Below, in pieces: positions 13,501-23,584 of a stretch of 64,000 bases of DNA. Position numbers and translations under genes: made by a program. The notes beneath the pieces are model-generated. The model was not told the DNA's origin. It worked only from the letters and a program-made list of their open reading frames with translations, and ran no database searches. Within the stretch, counting starts at the first letter, position 1; every line of letters begins with the position of its first letter. Location: positions 62,001 to 126,000 of the forward strand of contig WEDG01001551.1 in the NCBI GenBank assembly GCA_017591395.1. Reading direction: 5' to 3'. Source of the stretch: Schistocephalus solidus. Lineage: Eukaryota > Platyhelminthes > Cestoda > Diphyllobothriidea > Diphyllobothriidae.

Positions 13501-14030
13501 TGTTGTCCACATCAGCGGTACGGCTGATCAATGACGGATAGTTTTGTCGTATGGCTTTATGAAAGCGCTCGCGTTCACTTTTGTCGTTGGAGGCCTAAAA
13601 ATGTATATGGACTTCTTTTTACCGGAAAAGAAGCTTCAAACATGGTTTCCCGTTCTATTTCTTTAAGAACCTCATCAATTTCGATAGGTAAAATCATATC
13701 CTCTGGCGTCTCATGGGCGTTCTACGGAAGGAATCAGATAAAATCTACGGCTACAGATATTCCATTCTCGCGATCGATTGGAACAATTGATGTAAGTTTG
13801 CAGATGTGATTAGGGCTTTCAAGTTCATGTACTACGAAGTCCTCCCACCTAGATGGCATGAGCACAAGAATAGGCATATCCAACCTGCCCTTTAATGACC
13901 CTGAAAATCCACGCTGTTCTATTGACACATATGACAAAATCCCGACATCATTTTCAGATAGCTGATCGCCCTCACGTGAAACATTGTCTTCTGATTCGAC
14001 TCTTTGGCGCTTGGAGCTAGGCGGAGACAT
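1546..14030 (-). CDS. PUS7: PUS7, TruD-family tRNA/mRNA pseudouridine synthase (15 exons, complete)
   Basis: Converts uridine to pseudouridine in tRNA and mRNA (family knowledge). The exons, read on the minus strand, are 14030-13885, 13848-13755, 13721-13623, 13594-13462, 13432-13303, 13271-13194, 12671-12543, 11558-11430, 9721-9660, 9142-8997, 8819-8663, 6828-6619, 6519-6455, 5659-5491 and 1646-1546. Together they give 1848 nt, 615 residues plus stop, with every intron phase matching. Recognisable blocks in order are [22 protein letters not shown] followed by WEDFVVHE near the N-terminus, the catalytic loop GTKDKRAIT with Asp at about residue 214, [12 protein letters not shown] (about 290-301), HSYQS (about 393-397), [10 protein letters not shown] (about 492-501) and YATMAIREL near the C-terminus. 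The start is the first in-frame ATG. Human PUS7 is 661 residues; the difference is mainly a shorter N-terminal tail. Introns 1 to 5 are 36, 33, 28, 29 and 31 nt; introns 8, 10 and 14 fit only as GC-AG. Confidence 0.93.
1860..2131 (-). mobile_element. tRNA-derived SINE, Arg(TCT)-like head
   Basis: On the minus strand the head (about 2130-2058) has a pol III A-box-like TGGGTTAGAGCG, the sequence GTTGGACTTCTAATC typical of a tRNA-Arg(TCT) anticodon arm, and a B-box GGGTTTGAGCC at 2082-2072. The 3' half of the anticodon stem no longer pairs and there is no proper acceptor stem, so it is not a working tRNA. About 200 nt of tRNA-unrelated body follow toward lower coordinates; the exact 3' end is not visible. 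Confidence 0.6.
2413..2705. repeat. Dispersed repeat T, two related copies around a GC-rich core
   Basis: A motif beginning CTGATTTACTCCAAGTTAG at 2418 recurs at about 2650 as CTGATTTACTCAAAGTTAG; both are followed by AGAGGAAATTA and a TAGCA run. Between them is a GC-rich core with CGGCGAAACACGTGTCTGGG (2568-2587). The core recurs near 60860-60880 (CGGCGAAACACGCGTGTCTG) and the flank recurs near 44150-44165, which supports an interspersed repeat of unknown class. Confidence 0.5.
5660..8662 (-). other. PUS7 introns 11 to 13, no nested gene seen
   Basis: The introns 6454-5660, 6618-6520 and 8662-6829 separate exons encoding the conserved C-terminal half of PUS7. I see no transposon protein remnants in them. 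The 1.8-kb intron 8662-6829 contains only short frames without similarity. Confidence 0.6.
9722..11429 (-). other. PUS7 intron 8 (1.7 kb), GC-AG type
   Basis: The donor is AA|GCAAGT at 11429 and the acceptor TTTCAATTTAG ends at 9722. Only the GC donor restores the frame, joining FAIGK to [15 protein letters not shown], which matches the spacing in human PUS7. No nested element is recognised. Confidence 0.7.
13433..13884 (-). other. Cluster of ultra-short PUS7 introns (36, 33, 28, 29 nt)
   Basis: Introns lie at 13884-13849, 13754-13722, 13622-13595 and 13461-13433; a fifth of 31 nt is at 13302-13272. All begin with GT and end with TAG or CAG, and removal of each joins protein blocks conserved with human PUS7. 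The 36-nt intron is open and divisible by three, so a gene finder could mistake it for a 12-residue insertion. Confidence 0.8.
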
Positions 14031-14790
14031 ACGGAAAATGAACAGTAAGGACAACGAAGGCACGAGCACGTGATTTTAAAATAGACCGTAGAACTTCAGA
14101 GATTAAAACAAACCGTTAAAAATGCAAAAACGAAAGAGTGTATGTTTGCGATTTTTCACATATTTCAATTATAAAAATCTAGAATGCTACACTTCCATGA
14201 AAGGAACTGTTACGAAGTTAATAGCGATGATTTGCTATAGCACAGCAAATTAAAAGTTATGCGTACAGAGAAACTGGCAGCAAGAAGCGGATTTCAAATG
14301 TAAAAAAATCGTACAATGCAAGCAGAAGATAAACAAATTGCTAGCAGAAACAATTTTACAATTATGACCCGGGGAAGAGTGTTAGTAATACTAAAAAATT
14401 GCGTATATTTCTTATATCAGCAAAGATGTGACTTCTTCGAAAAACCGTCTAGTTGTGCGAGGCCACGTGCAGAAACGTTATACACCCAGAAAATTTCATT
14501 TTTTCACAGTGCTCGTATATTATTTAATGGTCGTGATTTCCAAAAGCCTAACTTAATTGCCAATTTCGTCGTATATGTGTATGCTGATAATTAATATTTT
14601 AACACATCATTAAAATCAAAAACAACTCATGAATTCTTTAGTTCAGTCAGAGGAAAATATGGTAGGCAGCGCAATAAAAGGACGCTCTAGACCAAGAGAA
14701 TTTCGTATGTATCCAGGATTTACCTGAATCGAATGCTCCTACCCCAAAGGGAAAGAAATTTGCCGACCTTGCTATGTTTCAGCACCTGCT
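14031..14790. other. 5' flank of PUS7, presumed promoter side
   Basis: This stretch lies between the PUS7 start codon and the 3' tail of a LINE A copy. It is AT-rich and holds no frame with recognisable similarity. The PUS7 promoter and 5' UTR should be here, but I cannot point to a specific element. Confidence 0.5.
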
Positions 14791-14791
14791 G

Positions 14792-17342
14792 AATTATATT
14801 CAATTCAGTTCAATTCAATTAATTGAGGGAAAAAGGCATTGATTTTGAGTACCCTACTTGTAACGTGAAGAAAAGTGCGGCATAAATAGAGACCATGAGG
14901 GTTTCCAATTTTTAAAGCCTATCATAAAATATGACAAGTGGTGCTTGAGCCTTGAGGGTTCAGTTAAATTCCTAATTGCTCCGGCTCATTTTTGAACATA
15001 AAACTGTCAAGGTTCCTTTTTAAGCTTTCCAGAGATTGAGACATTACAACGTCTACAGGGAGGTCATTCCATGGTTTGAAAACTGTGACAGAGAAGGAGA
15101 ACTTGCGCACATCAATTCTCGCGTGCTTGACGCGCAGTTTCAATAGGTGAGCTCGAAGATGGGTTATGGCAGCAAATTCAAAGAAGTCCAAGAATTCCAG
15201 ACAGCAACACAATCCCTTCACAATGCGGAAGGTCTGCAGGAGATTCCCGTGCATTTGTCTTTAACTCAAAGGGAACATATTAAGAATCACTAGGGGGGTT
15301 GGATATGGCAAGGAGCTTTGAATCCTAACTCTTTTGGTGGTTCTCCTTTGTACTCTTTCGAGACAGTTCTGATCTGTAAATACAGTACAGTACAGTATAT
15401 TGTACAGTAAGTCTAAATGCGGCCTAACGAATTTTCCAAAATTCTAGCGAAGAGATCTTCATTGAAAGGGTCACCTGATCACGTGCATCACAGACATTGC
15501 GCTCTTCGCTGCTTTAGAGCTGTGAGAGCACGTTTTTAAGGTGGTTGTCGTCAGAACGCAAAGGTCCTTTTGGGTTTCCACGTCTTGTAAGTCTTCATCG
15601 TTGAGAAAGTAGCTTCTACTGTCGGGTGATCCAGATTACTTGCCTGAGCGATGTTATGTACACTTATCGACGTTGAACCGCAAAAGCCAATGATTCGACC
15701 ACTCCTCCAACCGAGTTAAGTTGATCTGTAGTTTATCTTCGTTGGCAAGGCTCTGGATTACACTCCAGCTTTTAATGTCGTCGGCAAACATTGCTGCTTT
15801 AAAGTCCAGATCTCTGAAACAATCGTCCACGTACAGGCCGACCACCATTGGCCCTAGTACAGAATCCTGAATAACCCCACTCTCGACCGCAGCAGAACTT
15901 TACCTCTCTTGACCGATGCACAAAACCTATCGCTGACCCACGAGGAATTTTTCGACCAAATTGAGGAGGTAAGCCCTCTTTCCAATTCTTTCTAGCTTTC
16001 ACAACAGTCTTTATTGCGGCATAGTATCGAAGGCCTTTTTAAAGTCAATGAAGGCAATATGAACCACGTATCGTACTTCAAGTGCTCATGTCCAGTCCTT
16101 GAGAGGTTGCAACAAATTTGTCGTACATGATCTTTCTTTTCGGAACCCGTATTGGCAGTTTGATAACGAATTATTCGTCCCTAGGATTCGCATTTAATGA
16201 TCCTTTCCATAACCTTGACGAGCATGCATGTCAAATTTATTGACCTGTAATTTGTCAATGACATCGGGGTTCCGCTTTTGTATAAGAAAGTTATAAATGC
16301 CAGCTTCCAATCGAAAGAAAGTGTTCCAGACTCAAATGAATTTTGAAAGAGCAATGAAAGACGTGTGGAAAGTTCATTGGCGAGTTCTTTCAGAAGCTTG
16401 GGTGAAAGCTCATCCGGTCCTGGAGATTTCGACTCTTTATTTCCTTTTATTCCCTTCGCGTCAGAACGTCAGAGAATAGTGTGCGACTGATGCTTGCAGT
16501 CGGCCGGTTATCCGCTGATGGACGAAGGAACTTTGCGTAGTTTGTGTAGACTGAAGGGTCGGCTTTGTCCCTGTTTTCAGCAATTTCGACGCCCACGGCA
16601 GTCTTTATTCTTGGGGTTTTATGCTTATTCGTTATACATCTCCGGAGGTAACTGAAGACTAACTTTGGATTATGCGTTGTTTTTTTGCAGCAAATTCTTC
16701 TTGAATTCTCGTCACATTTTAAGGATAAGGCTTCTCTGTTTGTTTCTCTGTGTTTTATACTTGTTGAAACATGCACCTTGATTAGACTTGAAGTATTTTC
16801 TCCAAAATTTGGGCTTCCAGTTTGGTTCCCTTTTTAGGTAGCTGTCTAGCCACCCAGGACGCTTGCTCTGATGGATACTAGTATGCGGACAGTTGTTGTC
16901 CATGAGTTGCAGAAGAGCATTTCGGAAAAACTCCCAATCTTCGTTCACAGTGCCCGTAAACTTTGAGATCCAGTTGAGGTCTGTTCAATCTGCTCGTATA
17001 TCATGAAAATTTCCATACCAAACGTAATGCCATTTTCCCTCTATAGCAGGCAAACTGGAGTATAAGGAATAGTCCCACATAAGCACCACATGATCAATTC
17101 GACCGGCCGGAGGCATTTAAATAATCTCGTCAATGTTGCTTGACGTTTTCGTCAAAACCTGAACGAGACAGTTAGCTCTTTGTCCTTCACGTCTTCTGGT
17201 GAGGAACAGGACATGTTGTGTGAGGACTGCCCTCAATGTCTGTAACAGAAATCCATAAGCAAAAGTCAGTTTCGGGCACGATTATTGAACAGTGCTCCGG
17301 TTAATTCCTGGTGCGTTGAAGCCACCATAAGCCACCCATAGA
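14792..17342 (-). mobile_element. CR1-like LINE A, copy 1, 5'-truncated and broken
   Basis: Read on the minus strand it starts in the endonuclease motif GDFN/APGIN near 17330 and ends at a TTCAATTCA-type tail near 14798-14820, which is the reverse complement of the ATTGA pentamer tail of copy 2. Fragments of the same protein as copy 2 are visible: the GWLDSYLKREPNWK region (16948-16712), the spacer to reverse transcriptase (16776-16447), AAMFADDIKSW (15848-15654) and the C-terminal domain (15254-14964). Numerous frameshifts and stops separate them. Its catalytic box reads FADD, showing the family consensus that copy 2 has lost. Confidence 0.85.
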
Positions 17343-17756
17343 GAGCAAAGACCAAATCAAGGCGATCCTATCCAAAAAAAACTAACCTCCGTCACTCGCA
17401 TAAAGAGGTTTTTTTCAACCGGACTACTCCCCTGTGGAAAGGCTGAAACGCCGGGAACTTGTCTTGGAACTACAATCAAGACTGAAGGCTGGTGAACACA
17501 ATCTGGCTATTTTCAAGGGGAAGGTAGTTCAAAAGAATACGAATTTTCCATTGAACCAACCGATTGTTCTGAGGACAACGGCAGCCACCTCACTAACGCC
17601 AAAACCATCAGGGAACCAATTGCCCAAAGAGATGTCAGAACTGATTCCGTAACACCCAGCGTTCTCACTAAAGAAACCAGCGTTACCGAAAATCATCAAG
17701 AAACGAAAAAGACATATGACCTTGACGTTAGAGGAGACACAGTTGGGCCCATAAAA

Positions 17757-18702
17757 TTGACAAAACGCAACAGGAAATTTGGTCGGCGCGAAATTGAAGT
17801 GCTTGTATACAAATGCACAAAGCCTTTTTATCAAAAACTTGATGAGTTAAAAATTTGCCTTGCCGAAGTATCTCCGGATGTGATAGCAGTAACCAAAACC
17901 TGGCTGTCGGGCAGTATTCGAGATAGCGAAATAACATTGTCTGGGTACCAAATATATCGGAGGGACAGAGAAAACCGACAGGGTGGTGGAATAATTGTGT
18001 ATGTGAAAGACATGCTAAAAGAGTCTGACAAGACGAGCAAGTTTGCGTGCAGCGCGGAAGCCATATGATTGAATATCAAGGCTCTTGGCTCTCCATGTCT
18101 AGATGTCCTCATTGTCTATCGGCCACCTAGGATAGACCGAGTCGCGGACACCCACTTGTTGGAACAATTAGAAAATTTATCCAGTCGACCTAATGTCATG
18201 ATTATGGGTGACTTCAACGCACCAGGAATTAACTGGAGCACTGTTCAATCATCATGCCCGAAATCGACTTTTTGATTATGTTTTTTTCTGCAAAAAGACC
18301 TTGAAGGCACTTCTCACACAACATGTCCCTTTCCCCACCAGAACACGTAAAGGACAAAGGGCTAACTGTCTTGACCTGGTTTTCACGAAAACATCAGGCA
18401 GCATTGACGAGATTATTTCAATGCCTCCGCTCGGTCGTAGTGATCATGTGGTGCTTATGTGGGACTACTCCTTATTCTCCGTTGCGCCTGCTATAGAGGA
18501 AAAACGGCGTAACGTTTGGCGAGGAAACTTTCATCAGATGCGAGCAGATTTAACAGGCATCAACTGGACCTCAATGTTTTCGAGCACCGTGAACGAAGAT
18601 TGGGAGTCGTTCCGAAATGTTCTTTTGCAACTTATGGACAACCACTGCCCGCTAACGAGTGTCCATCACAGCAAGCGTCCTGGGTGGCTAGACAGCAACT
18701 AA
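17757..18702 (+). pseudogene. LINE A endonuclease domain, frameshifted
   Basis: The domain normally nicks target DNA to start reverse transcription. It runs through three pieces: 17757-18068, 18069-18275 and 18208-18702, separated by a stop and a frameshift. Visible motifs are VIAVTKTWLS, GGGIIVYVKD, MGDFNAPGINW and LGRSDHVVL. In the first motif the metal-binding glutamate expected in T-E-T-W is lysine, from codon AAA at 17895-17897, which would abolish cleavage. A further frame break precedes 17800, since YTNAQSL, the usual beginning of this domain, is in another frame. Confidence 0.85.
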
Positions 18703-18796
18703 AAAGGGAAATTAACAGGAAGCACAAGTTGTGGAGAAAATATTGCGAGTCTAATCAAGTCGCCTATTTAATAAGTATAAAACACAGAGAAACAAA

Positions 18797-20701
18797 ATGA
18801 GAAGCCTTATTCTTAAAACGCGAAGAGAATTTGAGAAGACTTTGCTGCAAAAGGCAACGCAGAATCCAAAGTTAGTTCACAGTTACCTCCGTAGATGTAC
18901 AAGGAATAAACATCAAATACCACTGATTAAGACTGCCGTTGGCGTCGAAATTTCTGAAAACAGGGAAAAAGCCGAGTACTTTTCACAGTTCTACCGCTCA
19001 GTCTTCCCTAACGAGGCAAGGTTCCTTCGTCCCTCAGTGGATAACCCGCCGACTGCAAGCATTAGCCACATACTATTCTCAGAATTTCTGATCCAAAAGG
19101 AATTAAAAGAACTAAAAGAGTCAAAATCCCCAGGACCAGACGAGCTTCCACCCAAGCTTCTGAAAGAACTCGCCAATGAACTTTCCGCACCTCTGTCAGT
19201 GCTCTTTCAAAAGTCCTTTGACTCCGGAACACTTCCTTTTGATTGGAAGCTGGCACATATAACTCCCTTGTACAAAAGTGGTAGCCGGGCGTCAGTGACA
19301 AACTACAGGCCCATAAGCTTGACATGCATCCTTGGCAAGATTATGGAAAGGATCATCAAGAGCGAATTGGTGAAATTCCTAGAGACTCATAATTTGTTAT
19401 CAAGCTGTCAACACGGGTTCAGAAAAGGAAGATCATGCACAACGAATTTGCTGTATTCGCTCCAGAGGTGGATCCAAGCACTTGAAGATAGACACGCGGT
19501 TCATATTGCCTTCATTGACTTTCAAAAGGCCTACGATACTGTACCGCAAGAGAGACTGCTGTACAAGCTAGAAAGAATTGGAATCAGAGGTAACATCCTC
19601 AAGTGGATTGAAAACTTCCTCGTGGGTCGGCGCCAGGTTGTGTGCATCGGCCAAGAGAGGTCAAGTTCTGCTGCGGTCGAGAGTGGGGTTCCTCAGGGCT
19701 CAGTACTAGGGCCAATACTGTTTTTAATATACGTAAACGATTGTGTCAGGAATCTCGACTGTGAAGCAGCAATGTTTGGCGATGACATTAAAATCTGGAA
19801 TGTAATACAGAGCCCTGCTGACGAAGATAAACTGCAGATCAACCTAACTTGGTTGGAGGAGTGGTCGAATCATTGGCTTTTGCGGTTCAACGTCGATAAG
19901 TGTACAATACTTCGCTTAGGCAACCCATCTGGATCTGCTGAAAGTAGAAGTTACTTTCTCAACGGTGAAGCCTTAAAAGACGTGGAAACCCAAAAGGACC
20001 TTGGTGTGCTGACGACCACCACCTTAAAACCATCGTCTCACTGCTCGAAAGTGGCGAAGAGGGCAATTTCGGTGTTGCATGCCATTAGACGAGCCTTTTT
20101 GGATTTCGATGAAGATCTTTTCGCTAAGACTTTTGGAACATTCATAAGGCCGCATTTGGAATACGCTATGCACGCCTGGAAACCCTGGACAGTTCAAGAT
20201 CAGAACTGCCTCGAAAGAGTACAGAGGAAAGCCACCAAAATGGTTAGAAGACAAAGCTCCTTGCCGTATCCAACCCGCCTAATGAATCTTAATCTGTTCC
20301 TTTTCAGTTATAGGCAAATGCGTGGTGATCTCCTGCAGACATTCCGCATTGTGAAGGGATTGGATTGTTGCCTGGAATTCTCGTACTTTTTTGAATTTGC
20401 CACCACGACCCATCTCCGAGGTCAGCCATTGAAACTGCGTGTCCAGCAGGCGAGACTGGATGTGAGCAAGTTCTCCTTCTCTGTCAGAGTGGTTAAACCA
20501 TGGAATGCCCTCCCTGAAGACGTTGTGATGTCACCATCGCTGGAAAGCTTTAAAAGGAACCTTGCAGTTTTATTTTCCGCAACGAGCCTGAGCGATGAGG
20601 AATTTATCTTAACCCTCGAGATTCTTGCACCACTTGTCATATTTTATGACCGCCTTTTGTACCGTTGCAACCCAAATGGTTTCTCTGTATACCGCACTTA
20701 A
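18797..20701 (+). CDS. LINE A reverse transcriptase and C-terminal domain, 634 codons
   Basis: Polymerises element cDNA on target DNA (family knowledge). The frame holds KSPGPDELPPKLL (fingers), NYRPISLTCILGK, QHGFRKGRSC, AFIDFQKAYDTVP (motif A aspartate), GVPQGSVLGPILF (motif B) and MFGDDIKIW. The catalytic box is F-G-D-D at residues 327-330, while the sister copy has FADD. Downstream is the CR1-type C-terminal region with HLEYAMHAWKPW and RGDLLQTFRIVKG. The ATG is only the first after a stop; in an intact element this domain is fused to the endonuclease in one ORF2. It is the longest open frame in the window but belongs to a defective element. Confidence 0.9.
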   Translation: MRSLILKTRREFEKTLLQKATQNPKLVHSYLRRCTRNKHQIPLIKTAVGVEISENREKAEYFSQFYRSVFPNEARFLRPSVDNPPTASISHILFSEFLIQKELKELKESKSPGPDELPPKLLKELANELSAPLSVLFQKSFDSGTLPFDWKLAHITPLYKSGSRASVTNYRPISLTCILGKIMERIIKSELVKFLETHNLLSSCQHGFRKGRSCTTNLLYSLQRWIQALEDRHAVHIAFIDFQKAYDTVPQERLLYKLERIGIRGNILKWIENFLVGRRQVVCIGQERSSSAAVESGVPQGSVLGPILFLIYVNDCVRNLDCEAAMFGDDIKIWNVIQSPADEDKLQINLTWLEEWSNHWLLRFNVDKCTILRLGNPSGSAESRSYFLNGEALKDVETQKDLGVLTTTTLKPSSHCSKVAKRAISVLHAIRRAFLDFDEDLFAKTFGTFIRPHLEYAMHAWKPWTVQDQNCLERVQRKATKMVRRQSSLPYPTRLMNLNLFLFSYRQMRGDLLQTFRIVKGLDCCLEFSYFFEFATTTHLRGQPLKLRVQQARLDVSKFSFSVRVVKPWNALPEDVVMSPSLESFKRNLAVLFSATSLSDEEFILTLEILAPLVIFYDRLLYRCNPNGFSVYRT

Positions 20702-20776
20702 TTTTACGTTACAAATAGGGTACTCAAAGGCCCATGCCTATTTCCCTCAATAAATTGAATTGAATTGAATTGAATA

Positions 20777-22463
20777 CAAAACGCAAAGGAACAAGGTTAA
20801 AAGCTTAATCTTCAACAGCCGACGGGATTACGATAGGAATTTGCTCCAGTGAGCAGTTCACAATCCAAAATTGCTCTACAGCTATTTATTTATTTATTTA
20901 TTTATTGCCAGTTTACAGGCAAGGTCAAAAGGGATATATACAGTAGGAAAACAGCCCACATTACACCGCTTCACAAAAGCGGTAGTCGTGCATTTGCTAC
21001 AAACTACAGGCCTGTCAGCCTGACCTCAATCTGTTGCAAGGTTATGGAAAAGCTTGTCAAAAAGGAATTGATGATTTATTTAGAAACCCATAACCTCTTA
21101 TCAACTGCACAATACGGCTTTCGTAGGGGAAGATCGTGTGTTACGAACTTACTTTATACTATGCAAAGCTGGACAAAAGCACTCGATGCAAAATACACTG
21201 TGCATGTGGCCTACATTGATTTCCAGAAGGCATTCGATATTGTTCCGCACCAGCGTCTCCTTTATAAGTTAAGAATGTTTGGTATTGGAGGCAAACTTCT
21301 TACGTGGATCAAGAATTTTCTCGTCGGTCGTTCCCAAGTGGTCTGCGTAGGCGGATCGCGATCAAAGCGCACAATCATCGGGAGTGGAGTTCCGCAAGGT
21401 TCAGTTCTCTGACCAATCCTATTTCTCTTGTTTATTAATGATTGTGTACATGAATTGGACTGTGACTTTGCTATGTTTGCGGACGATATAAAAATTTGGA
21501 AAGTTATCAACAATGCTGCCGATGGAGACGATTTCCAAGAAAATCTCCATCGATTGGACGAGTGGTCTCGCAAATGGCTCTTGTCCTTCAACCCAAACAA
21601 ATGCACCCTGCTACGTCTGGGAAGTCGGAATCAGGTCACTGATATGCGACCCTACTTTTTGAATGGTATGCCACTCCGAGAAACACACACACAGAAGGAT
21701 CTCGGCGTTTGGATGACAGACAACCTGAAGCCTTCTACGCAATGCTGCAAGGCGGCTAAATCCGCCAATTCAATGCTGTACTCTATCAAGCGGGCATTTA
21801 AAGTTTTCGATGAAGACTGCTTTTCTAAAGTCTTTGGTACGTTTGTTAGGCCCCATCTTGAATATGTGATCCAAGCCTGGCGACCGTGGACCCAACAAGA
21901 CTACGAAATGCTCGAAAGGGTACAGCGACGAGCTACAAAATTAGTAAGAGGTCAAGGTGAACTGCCATATGAGATTCGACTAAATAACCTACAGCTCTAT
22001 CCTCTGAGTTATAGGCAGTTGCGCGGAGACTTGATACAAACCTTCCGTATCGTGCGTGGCATGGATTGCGCCCTCCTATGTGATGACTTTTTCCAACTTG
22101 CTACTACGAATAATCTCCGAGGTCATTCATGCAACCTTAGTGTGCCCCAAGTAAGATTGGATGTGAGGAAGTATTTTTTCACCAACCGTGTCTTGAAACC
22201 GTTGAATAACCTACCTGAGGCGATTTGTAATGTCCCAGTCTGTGGATATATTTAAACATCGGCTTGACATACATATGTTGCTGCACCAGGAAGATTATGT
22301 GACTACTTTACCTTATCAATATCCGTGTACCACGTTAATCTGCCTGCATTCACTTGACTGTAACTTTTTTTACATTGCTTATTATTCTTCCGACTTTCTG
22401 TATCAAATAGGGATTTCAAAGGCGTAAGCCTATTTTTCTCAAATACACTGAACTGAACTGATA
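20777..22463 (+). mobile_element. CR1-like LINE B, copy 1, internally deleted
   Basis: It begins in the region before the reverse transcriptase (KTQRNKVKSLIF equivalent) directly after the LINE A tail. It breaks off near 20880 into a TTTA microsatellite and resumes at TAHITPLHKSGSRAFATNY, so about 300 bp are missing. Pieces 20849-21412 and 21428-22255 are one frame separated by a TGA at 21411 in the GSVL-PILF motif. The catalytic FADD box is intact (CDFAMFADDIKIW). The frame shifts again at about 22230 and the element ends in ACTGA-type pentamers near 22450-22463. Confidence 0.88.
20880..20906 (+). repeat. (TTTA)n microsatellite in LINE B deletion scar
   Basis: About six TATT/TTTA units sit exactly where the LINE B coding sequence is interrupted, so they look like filler or expansion at the deletion junction. 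Confidence 0.8.
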
Positions 22464-22464
22464 T

Positions 22465-22804
22465 AGATTTTCTGCCAATTGGTAAGTCTACAAAAAGAGG
22501 CGTTACTGCAGAAAATGTTTGTTGGAAATCAAATTTTCTTCTTTAAATTTTAACTAAGGATCTGTATCACTGCTTGAGAAAACTTCGTAGTAAAACATAT
22601 CCACCTGACTAATAATGAGGCTATGTCGGGTGAAAAAGATGACATGAACGATTTCCTGCCAGTTGGAATGTCAACAATAAAAGCGGCTACTGCAGAAAAT
22701 TTATTGTTGGAAATCAAATGTTTTCCCACAATTTTAACTAAGGATCTGTATACGTGCTTGGGAAAAATTCGTAGTTTAATAGATCTACCTGACTAATAAT
22801 GAGG
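22465..22804 (+). repeat. Two-unit tandem repeat, period about 185 bp
   Basis: Unit 1 (22465-22620) and unit 2 (22650-22804) both start GATTTYCTGCCARTTGG, contain ACTGCAGAAAAT and GGAAATCAAA, and end with CCTGACTAATAATGAGG. A spacer of about 29 bp separates them. No coding potential is seen. It lies immediately after the LINE B 3' tail and could be a decayed satellite or element 3' region. Confidence 0.75.
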
Positions 22805-23110
22805 TGAAACGGACTAGGAATGGACTGGGAACACTTTTAGCGCGGGTCCCGGATGGAAATTGTGTAATTAATAGTCTGTGAAGACGGCCGGTGTTCTTTC
22901 CTCCCTACCACTGACATCTCCCCTCGTTACCACTATCGTACCGTCTCGCAGGCCCCTGACCGTCAGCATCTCCATGACCCTCACCCGCAGTTTCAAACAG
23001 CGCTGCACTGCCCACTGGTATCTCACTGAATAGTCGTGACAACCTCCCACTCCAAACGGATCGATCGTACAGGTCCCCAATATTCTCTTGTATCTTAATT
23101 CTTCTCTTTT
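22805..23110 (+). repeat. Dispersed repeat S, copy 1
   Basis: Sequence beginning GGAATGGACTGGGAACACTTT and continuing through GCGCGGGTCCCGGATGG is shared with 38685-39010. Its first tens of bases also occur at 34152-34200. No protein similarity is seen; class unknown. Confidence 0.6.
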
Positions 23111-23584
23111 ATTGTCTAAAATTTGTGACTGTTAACAAAGATCCCTTAGGTTATAAACTTATTCTCTCCTTCTATCTTTACATGTGTGCCTGATGAAGTG
23201 CTTAACGATTCTGCCGACGTTATATGTCTAAAGCTGCTCCTTGTGATACACTCCACAGTGTGTGCTATCCTTGACATCTTCGGACGCTTCAGAGGATATA
23301 TCAGGTGAAAAAAGTTGGCACTAAAGGTTCCCGCCGGTTGGAGAGGACGAGCACCACGGGTATAACCATGTAATAAAGTGTTCAAAATGCAAAGTTTTAT
23401 CCAAAAAATCAGGTAATAATTTGAGCTTGGGGACCATGAAATGCTAAAATATTAGACATTTTCACACAGCTTACAAAAATGAGCTGCGCGCCTTTCGTGT
23501 TATGGAGACTTTTGCAAAATGAGAGCTGAGGCATCATGAATAGGCAAGGATTTTCTCTTCTCTGGGAAAGTCACTGAGGACTAG
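23111..23584. other. Unassigned spacer between repeat S and LINE B copy 2
   Basis: I see no frame with similarity, no tRNA-like box and no internal repeat here. Confidence 0.45.

Larger units (their letters stand above)
17430..20776 (+). mobile_element. CR1-like LINE A, copy 2, near full-length
   Basis: The order is a short 5' coding remnant (17434-17652), an APE-type endonuclease in several frames (17757-18702), then an open reverse transcriptase and C-terminal domain (18797-20701), and a 3' UTR ending in ATTGA pentamers (about 20754-20775). The pentamer tail in place of poly(A) is usual for CR1-clade elements. Copies 1 and 2 stand 5' end to 5' end with about 90 bp between them. The element is inactive because of frameshifts in the endonuclease. 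Confidence 0.9.

Noticed and set aside
13849..13884. A 12-residue insertion in PUS7
   Set aside because: The segment begins with GT, ends with TAG, is neighboured by other introns of the same size, and interrupts a conserved block.
18797..20701. An active retrotransposon polymerase
   Set aside because: The upstream endonuclease is frameshifted and lacks its glutamate, and the catalytic box is altered to FGDD.
22465..22804. A CRISPR array
   Set aside because: Only two long diverged units with a short spacer in a eukaryotic LINE cluster.
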